A stretch of 20,435 nucleotides of DNA, taken from positions 1 through 20,435 of IMG/VR virus record IMGVR_UViG_3300043772_001978; one strand, written 5' to 3'. This document shows positions 13,310 to 20,328 of the stretch, in pieces; within the stretch, counting starts at the first letter, position 1, and each line of letters begins with the position of its first letter. This DNA comes from a virus. Under the pieces are notes generated by a model. It was given only the letters and a program-made list of their open reading frames with translations. It did no database searches and was not told the origin of the DNA. A program made the position numbers and the translations under genes.

Positions 13310-15097
13310 TTATCTAACAAATACAAAATAAGGAGTCCAAAATACTTGACCTTGTATTGTAATTGATGCCCGATAACACCAAGATCCTGCAGAGGGAGGT
13401 ATTGGTTGCGGATTCAATTCTCTATCAATTAATCCTGCTTGAGATTCACTTGCTGTTGGTGTATAGGTTCCTCTGCCTCCGCAGGTAGGTAAAACAGTAT
13501 TTGCAAGATTACAGTTTTGTCCATATCGGCAAAGATTTATTGCGTGTGATGAAGTTGAGCCAACAGGAATATTGAATTTTAATCTCCACTTTCCATTTGC
13601 TACATAACATACTTGATTCGAAACTGGAACTGTTGCTGTTGAGCAAGCTTGACTTAATACAGGGGTTCCGACACATCCGGCCGGAGAAGAAAGTGCAGTT
13701 CTTGTCTGTACTCCATTTATGCAACTTGACCAAGTAGAATAAGTGTAAACACAAGGAACTGGTCCAGAAGCACCAGAACGAACTGTAAACGAATCAGACC
13801 TGTGTATCTGTCCAATGCCTTCCAGTTGCGCCCTGTATCGGTTGCTGCCTGATTTGATGATGGTATCGGCCCTGTTGATGGCAGCAGAGCCAACATTGAA
13901 AGCCCTTATCTGAACGCCATTCTCAAATATACGACAAATTGAACCCAATGAATTTGCAAGAACTTCTGTTTTTAAGATAAATCGATTGTCCTTATTCTGC
14001 AAAGAATCTACAAATAAACTTGGCGCACCAAGATAAGTACCTGAAATTGTTGTTGCTTGATTCCAAGTATTTTGGATTTTAATCCGAACCTTATTGCCAT
14101 GATCGGGTACTACGCCACCACAATTCTGCCCATATCCCATTACAAAAGTCTGGGAACCGCCTCTTGCTGGTGAAAAAGGATTGCAATTTTCAGAACGGCA
14201 TGAATCAATTGGTGCAAACTTACCCTCATGATTTTTCCATTCACCGCAGCGATGCGTATGTCTTGAACCATCATTATGCCCTTCCTCATGAAGAACAACA
14301 ACAGAATGCCATAATTGACTGAAGTTAGTTCCATTCATTAACCGCCTCCAATTAGGAGAGATGGCACTTGAGTAGATGCAGCTTACAGCCACTCTACCAG
14401 CTTTATTGTTTAATGATCCAACAAAGGCAATACCACCACCATTAAAGGTCGTATTAATTATGTGAACCCTGTCGCCATTGTAGTTTCCGTTATTGAACCA
14501 ACTCTCAACTCCAGATTGAGATAGGACTAAAGAAGTCCTTAAAGAAGCATTTACATTTGGACTTGTCCATAAAGAATCAATCTTGTTTTTTGCATTCTTG
14601 TAAAAAAAAGTATTGAATGTCGGATCGATATTGATGTCCAATATTTCCCTATTCATCTCCACTTTATTCTGATGCAAAGCAGTTAAATGATTCATCATGG
14701 CCGTTTCACCTCCCTGCTTTTGAATTGTGCCAAAGTCTACGACATACAATGTTTTTATTGTCTTTCGCCCTGGGGCAACATTCTGATTTGATAAAGGCTC
14801 TTCAATTGTTGGTACAAACTCCACTTCATCCATTGTTGGCATAACAGGTAATTCTAATGGAGCAAGATTTGCATCCGGATTTGAACTTTGTGAACCTTCA
14901 TACCAAGTTTTAATCCCCGTAATCGAATCCTGTGTCCATCCAAACCATTTGTTGCCAGATAGCTTTGATAAATTACCCCATTTGCCTGTCCATGTCTTTG
15001 GAGAGGTTTTTTGAAGGTTAAATCTTGCAGGTAGATTCCTTTGTGCCTGTGCTATTGCTGACAATAGAAAGAGGCATGACATCAATAAAGTTTTCAT
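13310..15097 (-). CDS. Secreted metzincin metalloprotease with thrombospondin-1-like repeat
   Basis: This is a 595-residue exported zinc protease. A signal peptide covers residues 1-19 (MKTLLMSCLFLLSAIAQAQ). The pro-region or N-domain extends to about 110. The catalytic domain has the full metzincin site HEEGHNDGSRH (270-280; His270, His274 and His280 ligands, Glu271 catalytic) and a Met-turn at Met320 in FVMGYG. A linker domain follows. Residues about 449-485 (YSTWSSCINGVQTRT... GCVG... QAC) resemble a TSP1 repeat. A further Cys-containing domain ends the protein at WTPYFVFVR, with no obvious sorting signal. The layout recalls ADAMTS proteases in miniature. It closes the accessory operon with the glycosyltransferase. 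Target unknown; host-surface or secreted substrates are possible. Confidence 0.85.
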   Translation of the reverse strand: MKTLLMSCLFLLSAIAQAQRNLPARFNLQKTSPKTWTGKWGNLSKLSGNKWFGWTQDSITGIKTWYEGSQSSNPDANLAPLELPVMPTMDEVEFVPTIEEPLSNQNVAPGRKTIKTLYVVDFGTIQKQGGETAMMNHLTALHQNKVEMNREILDINIDPTFNTFFYKNAKNKIDSLWTSPNVNASLRTSLVLSQSGVESWFNNGNYNGDRVHIINTTFNGGGIAFVGSLNNKAGRVAVSCIYSSAISPNWRRLMNGTNFSQLWHSVVVLHEEGHNDGSRHTHRCGEWKNHEGKFAPIDSCRSENCNPFSPARGGSQTFVMGYGQNCGGVVPDHGNKVRIKIQNTWNQATTISGTYLGAPSLFVDSLQNKDNRFILKTEVLANSLGSICRIFENGVQIRAFNVGSAAINRADTIIKSGSNRYRAQLEGIGQIHRSDSFTVRSGASGPVPCVYTYSTWSSCINGVQTRTALSSPAGCVGTPVLSQACSTATVPVSNQVCYVANGKWRLKFNIPVGSTSSHAINLCRYGQNCNLANTVLPTCGGRGTYTPTASESQAGLIDRELNPQPIPPSAGSWCYRASITIQGQVFWTPYFVFVR

Positions 15098-15109
15098 GAT
15101 TCAAATTAA

Positions 15110-15132
15110 CCATTTTTAATTTTAAAAAATGG
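15110..15132 (-). promoter_or_regulatory. AT-rich hairpin before the metalloprotease gene
   Basis: CCATTTTT (15110-15117) and AAAAATGG (15125-15132) form an 8-bp stem with a 7-base loop, ending 12 bases before the ATG. There is no T run after it on the minus strand, so it is not a typical terminator. It may influence translation, or be chance in an A+T-rich spacer. Confidence 0.25.
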
Positions 15133-15153
15133 CAATCAATACTTTGTAAAACC

Positions 15154-15357
15154 TTACACGTATCTAAGGATTGATTCAAGCTTTGAAATTTCCAGTTTCT
15201 TTTTATGGATGTAAAGCTTTTTGCTTGTCTCATTTTTTTGATTCTGAGCAAGATATTGATCTAATTTTCTAACCTTTATTTCCAGTTCCTTTTTTAGGCA
15301 AACCCTTAAATCGTACCTTGTCCACTTATGGAAATCAGCTTGATATGTGCCGTCCAT
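15154..15357 (-). CDS. Small basic helical protein
   Basis: The 67-residue protein is MDGTYQADFHKWTRYDLRV followed by a Lys/Leu-rich helix likely to form a coiled coil (LEIKVRKLDQYL... KKLEISKLESIL). Family unknown. It overlaps the glycosyltransferase end by 23 bases, so it is probably co-translated. A competing frame at 15018-15251 overlaps both this gene and the protease start and is judged a shadow. Confidence 0.6.
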   Translation of the reverse strand: MDGTYQADFHKWTRYDLRVCLKKELEIKVRKLDQYLAQNQKNETSKKLYIHKKKLEISKLESILRYV

Positions 15358-16024
15358 TTCCTAAATGTTTTACATAGCCATTCATTAAAGTTGCAGCTTT
15401 GAAACCTGCCTTTTTATACACTTGACCAACTTGCATTTCTGAGGTCCAGGGTTCTTTTATGTTGAAAGTTGTAACCCCTGCATAACCATTTGGAAAAAGG
15501 GTTTTGTAATCTGATAAACGTCTAAGACCCGGATTCAGAGAAAATCCTGACCATTGACCCCTATAATCTGAACTCATCATTTGGTATCTCGTTCTATTAG
15601 GAGTCATTCTGGGAACTCCAACAACTGGATGGCCGTTCCTGTCACTTTGCGCCCTAATCCAGACCTGCATAATCATTGGGTCGTTTTCGAGTATATCCAT
15701 AGACTTTTCAATGAATCCTGTTTTATAAAATTGCCAGTCGCATTCTGTGTGGAAAACATAAGAAGTTTTTACCTCCTTATACATTCTATCAATGGCAGCA
15801 ATTTGGTTTTTTAGACCTGCAAATTCTCTATAATCGCAGTCAGGCCAAATTGATTTAATATAATTTGAAATAATTTTAGGCAATTGGAAACCAGAATCTT
15901 CATTAATAAAAAATGCAGTTGGATTTGGTCCATCCCAAAATTCAGTAAGCGATTTTACAGATTGTTCTAACAGGTCAAAACGACCGCAGCTTGTTAAGCA
16001 GATAGTTATATCTTTATTTTCCAT
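15335..16024 (-). CDS. Glycosyltransferase, GT-A/family 2-like
   Basis: The 229-residue protein starts DITICLTSCGRFDLLEQSVKSL, the nucleotide-sugar-binding strand-helix seen in family 2-like enzymes. VFHTECDWQFY (about 91-101) provides an acidic metal-binding-like motif in place of DxD, and WSGFSLNPGLRRLSDY matches acceptor-side motifs of related enzymes. It lacks a membrane anchor. It could glycosylate a phage virion protein or host surface glycan; the sequence does not tell. It overlaps its neighbours by 11 and 23 bases. Confidence 0.75.
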   Translation of the reverse strand: MENKDITICLTSCGRFDLLEQSVKSLTEFWDGPNPTAFFINEDSGFQLPKIISNYIKSIWPDCDYREFAGLKNQIAAIDRMYKEVKTSYVFHTECDWQFYKTGFIEKSMDILENDPMIMQVWIRAQSDRNGHPVVGVPRMTPNRTRYQMMSSDYRGQWSGFSLNPGLRRLSDYKTLFPNGYAGVTTFNIKEPWTSEMQVGQVYKKAGFKAATLMNGYVKHLGNGRHISS

Positions 16025-16226
16025 GAGGGTAAGGTTTTAAAAAATTCACATTGGTAACTACTGACCTCCGATAATTGCCATAGGCACATACTAACACTTC
16101 CTTTTCATTTCTATAATCCAGAATAATAACATCTGAATTGTCTGATATGATATGATTGGTATCCTTGTCCATCAAGGTTTGCGTTGGTTTACAAACGCTA
16201 AAAATGGGCAATTCCGGTATTGACAT
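16014..16226 (-). CDS. Small hypothetical protein
   Basis: The 70-residue protein MSIPELPIFSVCKPTQTL... contains NSDVIILDYRNEKEVLVCAYGNYRRSVV, a likely beta-hairpin-rich domain. No family is recognised. It overlaps the 48-residue membrane-protein gene by 29 bases and the glycosyltransferase gene by 11, consistent with a coupled operon. Confidence 0.55.
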   Translation of the reverse strand: MSIPELPIFSVCKPTQTLMDKDTNHIISDNSDVIILDYRNEKEVLVCAYGNYRRSVVTNVNFLKPYPHGK

Positions 16227-16344
16227 AGTTAAAGATTTTTAATACTAAAAGTACTAACAATATCAACAAACAAAGAACAGAAAAGAAGGAGATTACCCCT
16301 TCTTTTATTTCTCTTCTGGTTTCTTTTTCTGGCATCATCATCAT
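16198..16344 (-). CDS. 48-residue single-pass membrane protein
   Basis: The frame begins with four consecutive ATG codons (16344, 16341, 16338, 16335); the first overlaps the previous stop as ATGA. It encodes PEKETRREIKEG followed by a hydrophobic helix FFSVLCLLILLVLLVLKIF (about residues 20-38) and a short tail ending at TAG 16200-16198. One membrane pass with a charged cytoplasmic-type N-terminus is predicted; function unknown. True start among the four ATGs is unclear. Confidence 0.6.
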   Translation of the reverse strand: MMMMPEKETRREIKEGVISFFSVLCLLILLVLLVLKIFNYVNTGIAHF

Positions 16345-16700
16345 ACAACAAAATAGGAGTTGTCAATGATGGTTAGTCTAGTGCCTGCCTCACAAATGAA
16401 CTTGTCACTTGAAAAGGCAACAAGTTGATTTGCAAAGGCAACTTCTGTTAATTCAAAAGTTGAATTAACTTCTAGGTTTTTTACTTTGACTGTAAAAAAA
16501 CCGAAACAATGAAATCGGCCCTCTATAAATTGCTTTCGGTGAATTTCAAATTCACCTCCCATGTGAAATGCCATTGACTGAATCGACTCTAACGATGCAT
16601 AGCTAATTCTAGCATAAATTTTCTGGTGTTGTTCTGCTAACAAAAGCAATCCTGTATTTAGGAATGCTATTTCATTCATTGGTTTAATAATATTTTCCAT
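16341..16700 (-). CDS. Hypothetical protein, first gene of the accessory operon
   Basis: ATG at 16700 gives 119 residues (MENIIKPMNEIAFLNTGLLL...). A TTG-started extension from 16727 is rejected because the ATG carries the A-rich leader ending ATAAAAACAAA found at three other genes. The product is mixed alpha/beta with FHCFGFFTVKVKNLEV and no membrane segment. No family recognised. Downstream genes are coupled by ATGA. Confidence 0.6.
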   Translation of the reverse strand: MENIIKPMNEIAFLNTGLLLLAEQHQKIYARISYASLESIQSMAFHMGGEFEIHRKQFIEGRFHCFGFFTVKVKNLEVNSTFELTEVAFANQLVAFSSDKFICEAGTRLTIIDNSYFVV

Positions 16701-16772
16701 TTTGTTTTTATAAATTTGTTTCTGCAAATAAATAATAAGCTTTTCACATTTGCAACTTTTTAAAATAAAATA
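16701..16772. promoter_or_regulatory. Divergent promoter spacer
   Basis: The 72-base spacer must start transcription both ways. Leftward: GTTG (16756-16753), 20 bases, TTTATTTG (16732-16725). Rightward: TCTG (16721-16724), 20 bases, CACATTTG (16745-16752). Each element has one mismatch to the Bacteroidetes consensus and the two candidates overlap, so mutual interference is possible. Confidence 0.4.
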
Positions 16773-17237
16773 ATGTCAAATTATACTTCCATTAAAGGGT
16801 TTTTAGAGGTGCAAATTAAAAATCTGACCAATGCAATGAACCCTGATAAAGTTCTACGTCAGGCAGTTGTAACCCTTGTGCCGGAAATGAAAAACAGGAT
16901 TCAGCAGGATGGGAAAAAATCTGATGGAGGGAAAATTACAAGTCCATCAACTGATAGATTTGGGGCTTATTCCAAAGGTTATGGCAAGAAAAGAAGCAAG
17001 AATGGAAGGCAAGTAAATCATATTGATTTGACCTTTAAAAACGATATGATGAGGGACTTGAAACCAGGGCCGACAGGACCGATGTCTTACGGTGTCGGTT
17101 TCCTATCCAATGAACAAAGGAAAATTGCAGGTTATAATGAGGAAAATTTTGGAGTTATCTTTGACCCGACCGATCAAGAGTTAAAACAGTCCTTAGTGAC
17201 AATTAACAAGGCAATTCAAAAAGAACTTTCAAGATGA
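16773..17237 (+). CDS. gp10-like head-tail connector / virion morphogenesis protein
   Basis: The 154-residue protein has an N-terminal helix (GFLEVQIKNLTNAMNPDKVLRQAVV), a basic Gly-rich loop (YSKGYGKKRSKNG), strand LTFKNDMMRDLK, and YGVGFLSNEQRKIAGYNEENFGVIFDPTDQEL. This order matches HK97 gp10-type and virion-morphogenesis proteins, which sit at the head-tail joint. Assignment is by pattern, not by an exact motif. It is followed by the fibre gene with an ATGA overlap. Confidence 0.6.
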   Translation: MSNYTSIKGFLEVQIKNLTNAMNPDKVLRQAVVTLVPEMKNRIQQDGKKSDGGKITSPSTDRFGAYSKGYGKKRSKNGRQVNHIDLTFKNDMMRDLKPGPTGPMSYGVGFLSNEQRKIAGYNEENFGVIFDPTDQELKQSLVTINKAIQKELSR

Positions 17238-17340
17238 AAAATACCCTTCTTTCAAAAATCTCATCTGAAATTGAAAGGCTTTTAAATATTAAAGTTCTGA
17301 ACTATGGCGAAAGTCACAAAGTAATTACAGAAAATCAAGG
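17234..17340 (+). repeat. Diverged direct repeat of 20329-20435
   Basis: These 107 bases align without gaps with 20329-20435 at the window end. The last 17 bases are identical, while the first 30 are the most divergent. The copies are about 3.1 kb apart in the same orientation and could recombine to swap or delete the genes between them. Confidence 0.8.
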
Positions 17341-18499
17341 TTTCAATTATCGGTCTATTGATTCAGAAAAGCCTTGCTCAGTTGATGACAATTATGATTT
17401 AGTGTTATTCTTTGTTCGAGAAAATTCAACTCCAAATACTGAACAGGGCCGAGGGTTAAAACAAAAGCTTTCGAGAAATGTAAATTACAAGTTGATAGCA
17501 AATTCAAAAAGTGAATCGAATGATTACAATTTGAATTTCATTCTTAATAATATCAAAGAGGTTCAATTAATTGGAAACACAAATAATGATGGAAGGGCAA
17601 TTGCACAGACATACTTTGGAATCGACAATTACGATTTTACGACTTACTTTTTATCCATTGACTTTTCAATGATTGAATTAATTGATTGTTCAAACTCTTG
17701 CCCTCCAGAAACAGGATGCAATTGCCCACCTGGACCGCAAGGACCACAGGGTCCAGAAGGTCCAATAGGGCCAGAAGGGCCGCAGGGTCCAAAAGGTGAT
17801 CAAGGGGATAAAGGTGACAAGGGTGATCAGGGTGATAAAGGTGACAAAGGTGATCAAGGGGATAAAGGTGACAAGGGTGATCAAGGCGACAAAGGTGATA
17901 AAGGTGACAAGGGAGATCAAGGCGATCAAGGTCCACAAGGGCCAGAAGGACCGCAAGGACCAGAAGGACCACAGGGACCAGCAGGCGAAAACGGTGAATC
18001 TGCTACTTTATTCTTATACAATGCAAGGACAACATCAACAAGCGGAAACCCTACACCTGGACGATTACTTTGGAATAATGCGACACAGATAAATTCCACT
18101 CAGATAAACATCTCACATCTTACAGATGATTCGATTGATATTGATGTTTTTTTAGCTTTGATAATAGTTGGAACTACCATAATCATTCAAGATAAAACTC
18201 AAAGTGCAAATTTTCAGACTTGGGAAATTAATGCCCTTCCAACTTTAATTACTGGAACAAATAACTATTGGATTTTACCTGTAACCTTAGTTTCTTCTGG
18301 AGGGACTGGAACAACGAACTTTGCAAACAACCATAATTTAATTGTTGCTTTATTGCTTCAAGGACCGGAAGGTCCGCAAGGGCCAATAGGTCCACAAGGC
18401 CCAGCAGGGCCAACAGGTCCACAGGGGCCGGCAGGTGCAAATGGTGTAAGCGGAGAAAACACAACTAACTTTTTATTTAACTTTTTGAACTTCAATTAA
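17234..18499 (+). CDS. Collagen-like fibre protein with N-terminal virion-anchor module
   Basis: The 421-residue protein has three parts. Residues 1-155 are a globular module without known motif (NYGESHKVITENQ, NYDLVLFFVREN). After Cys-rich CPPETGCNCPP come about 30 uninterrupted Gly-X-Y triplets (residues about 164-253; many GDK/GDQ), a beta-rich domain, and a second run of about 11 triplets near the C-terminus, ending with a hydrophobic NFLFNFLNFN. Collagen-type triplets form trimeric rods in phage fibres. The N-module is duplicated at 20329, so it is probably the attachment part. Position after a gp10-like gene suggests that the module may be a tail-terminator or neck component (inference). 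Confidence 0.8.
   Translation: MKNTLLSKISSEIERLLNIKVLNYGESHKVITENQGFNYRSIDSEKPCSVDDNYDLVLFFVRENSTPNTEQGRGLKQKLSRNVNYKLIANSKSESNDYNLNFILNNIKEVQLIGNTNNDGRAIAQTYFGIDNYDFTTYFLSIDFSMIELIDCSNSCPPETGCNCPPGPQGPQGPEGPIGPEGPQGPKGDQGDKGDKGDQGDKGDKGDQGDKGDKGDQGDKGDKGDKGDQGDQGPQGPEGPQGPEGPQGPAGENGESATLFLYNARTTSTSGNPTPGRLLWNNATQINSTQINISHLTDDSIDIDVFLALIIVGTTIIIQDKTQSANFQTWEINALPTLITGTNNYWILPVTLVSSGGTGTTNFANNHNLIVALLLQGPEGPQGPIGPQGPAGPTGPQGPAGANGVSGENTTNFLFNFLNFN
17795..17902 (+). repeat. 27-bp tandem repeats encoding GDQGDKGDK
   Basis: Four consecutive 27-base units (17795, 17822, 17849, 17876) are nearly identical; the fourth differs mainly at synonymous positions. They encode the most regular part of the Gly-X-Y rod. 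Close DNA identity makes length change by slippage or recombination likely. Confidence 0.85.
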
Positions 18500-18865
18500 A
18501 TGACTGAAAATCAAATAAAACTTTTAACACTACTTCAAAAGGTTGATTTGAACCTGGCGAATGAGTTTGAAAAACTGGTATTGGCCAATGAACTTAGCAT
18601 TATATCTGATGAGATCCTTGTTACAAAAACGGCAGAGATAAGCACTCAGGCAGGTGCAATTATAAATCCTGTAATTGTGGAGCCAGAACCGATAACACCG
18701 ATAACAGAAAGCAAGGTATTAGAATTGATTAATGAAAGGGTTGGATTAGTTGGAACCTTTCCTAATATGATACTTTTGGTTGATGGTTCGGAGATTGCCA
18801 AATTTGATTTTCAAGATGTAACTGAAGAATTTTTTATAAACTTTTTAAATAAATACGGAATATGA
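18500..18865 (+). CDS. Hypothetical protein in the fibre cluster
   Basis: The 121-residue protein has a helical N-terminal half (IKLLTLLQKVDLNLANEFEKL), a Pro-rich linker (VEPEPITPITES), and an alpha/beta C-terminal part (MILLVDGSEIAKFDF). It starts directly after the fibre stop (TAAATG). It could be a fibre-assembly helper, but I see no identifying motif. Confidence 0.6.
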   Translation: MTENQIKLLTLLQKVDLNLANEFEKLVLANELSIISDEILVTKTAEISTQAGAIINPVIVEPEPITPITESKVLELINERVGLVGTFPNMILLVDGSEIAKFDFQDVTEEFFINFLNKYGI

Positions 18866-19545
18866 ATTTTCCTCAATTTGGACGAGTACCTTATATTGAA
18901 TCAGCAGAGGGTGGAGTTGCCAATGTCGCTAAAGATGGCACAGGAACACTTTTTAAGTTAGTAGAGATGCCCTGGAAAACAGTTCCGGTAACCATCAATA
19001 CAACTACCGATACTGTTTCGATTTCTAATTGGAGTTATATTTCTGTTTCAAATCAGATAGTCATTTTACCTGGTGATAAGATTGTATTTCTTAGTGGAAC
19101 ACCTGCTACTGGAACCTCATTAAATACTGAATATACAATTACTGATTTTTCAGTAACAACTGACACAGCTACTTTCAAATTATTAAACAGTAGTAATGTT
19201 CTGATTGATTTAAGTGGATCTCCTGCCAACCTAATCGCTGGCTTTAATGGAGGAGGTCGAATTGATATAATAGAAGTTAGGTCTGCACAATTAGCAAGGG
19301 CAGCAAGTTCTGCTCAAACGATTTGTGTTTTTAGAAAAAAAGTAACAAGTGCATCCTATTTTTTGATTAATGAATTTGCCCTTGCAACTGCAACAGCTAG
19401 TGTAAGTGTAATAGGTGCTAATTCAACTCTTACACCTACAGGTGGATTCATTCTTAATTCTGGTGATCAGCTTTGGTTTACTCAGTCGGTGTATGCAGGC
19501 GCACAGGATAGGATAATGGTAACGGCAAGAGGTAGTCTGTTTTAA
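18862..19545 (+). CDS. Beta-rich virion-like protein
   Basis: The 227-residue protein begins FPQFGRVPYIESAEGGVAN. It is rich in Thr/Ser/Val with beta-strand pattern and ends GGFILNSGDQLWFTQSVYAGAQDRIMVTARGSLF, an ending style common in phage decoration or fibre proteins. No named domain recognised. It overlaps its neighbour as ATGA and is followed one base later by the lectin gene. Confidence 0.6.
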   Translation: MNFPQFGRVPYIESAEGGVANVAKDGTGTLFKLVEMPWKTVPVTINTTTDTVSISNWSYISVSNQIVILPGDKIVFLSGTPATGTSLNTEYTITDFSVTTDTATFKLLNSSNVLIDLSGSPANLIAGFNGGGRIDIIEVRSAQLARAASSAQTICVFRKKVTSASYFLINEFALATATASVSVIGANSTLTPTGGFILNSGDQLWFTQSVYAGAQDRIMVTARGSLF

Positions 19546-19546
19546 T

Positions 19547-20317
19547 ATGTTCCCAGTTTCTACTCCCAATTTTTTACCAACCTTTCCAACTGTTTTGAAT
19601 CGAGGTTCTTTGAATTATCGGTTTAATAGTTCTTTTCCTTCTGGAGAGTTTGTAAAAGAAAACCTTGCCATTGATTTAGTAGGCAATAACATATTAAGCT
19701 ATCCCAGAGGAGGTGAATGGGAATCAGTTGGCATATTGACTTCAATAGCACGACCTAATGCGACAGTTGTGCATAGTAATAATTTGGGAGGTGTACCAAT
19801 TTTTAATGGCGTAAACTCCAATTTTACTGGCACTACCTTTGAGCCTTCTCGTTATACCATGTGTTGCTGGTTTAAAGCAACAGGAGTTCCAAACAGTAAT
19901 GATGCCATCGGAGGTTCACTATTGGCCGGAAATGGTCAAATAGGTTTGACTGGTTATCTGCTTTGTTATTCATGGCTAAACTCAGCTATTTACTATGGTC
20001 AAGATGGTTCTACGGCTTCCATAACATCGGCTAATAACAGCGCACCGAGAAACACTATTATTCACGTCGCAATAAGATTCAATGGTGCAACCAGGGATAT
20101 TTATATCAATGGTCTTTTGTCTGCTTCTAATGCTTTTATTATTAACCCAGGCTATCCTACAACAGGAGATAGATCTTACAGGGTCGGCAGTTGGGGAACC
20201 GCAGCAGTTAGGCAATTCAATGGTGAAATATATCGGGTAAGTATGTACGACAGGGCATTAAGTGTAAGTGAGATTTTGCAGAATTACACCTCCCAAAGAG
20301 GATTTTATGGAGTTTAA
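19547..20317 (+). CDS. LamG/concanavalin-like lectin-fold adsorption protein
   Basis: The 256-residue protein has an N-terminal region, then a LamG-like jelly-roll (about 70-252): YTMCCWFKATG, strands HVAIRFNGATRDIYINGLL, and the closing FNGEIYRVSMYDRALSVSEI, which is the usual end motif of this fold. Such domains bind glycans, so a receptor-binding role with the adjacent fibre genes is likely. There is no signal peptide, as expected of a virion protein. Confidence 0.75.
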   Translation: MFPVSTPNFLPTFPTVLNRGSLNYRFNSSFPSGEFVKENLAIDLVGNNILSYPRGGEWESVGILTSIARPNATVVHSNNLGGVPIFNGVNSNFTGTTFEPSRYTMCCWFKATGVPNSNDAIGGSLLAGNGQIGLTGYLLCYSWLNSAIYYGQDGSTASITSANNSAPRNTIIHVAIRFNGATRDIYINGLLSASNAFIINPGYPTTGDRSYRVGSWGTAAVRQFNGEIYRVSMYDRALSVSEILQNYTSQRGFYGV

Positions 20318-20328
20318 ATATTATTAAA

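Noticed and set aside
15018-15251. 77-codon minus-strand frame
   Set aside because: It overlaps both the 67-residue gene and the signal-peptide region of the protease gene in another frame; its composition looks like a shadow.
17795-17902. CRISPR-like short repeats
   Set aside because: Repeats are directly adjacent without spacers and encode in-frame collagen triplets.
17637-18092. Long opposite- and alternate-frame reading frames across the collagen repeats
   Set aside because: They are low-complexity by-products of the Gly-X-Y codon pattern (Leu/His- or Ile/Lys-Val-rich) with no start context or neighbours to fit.
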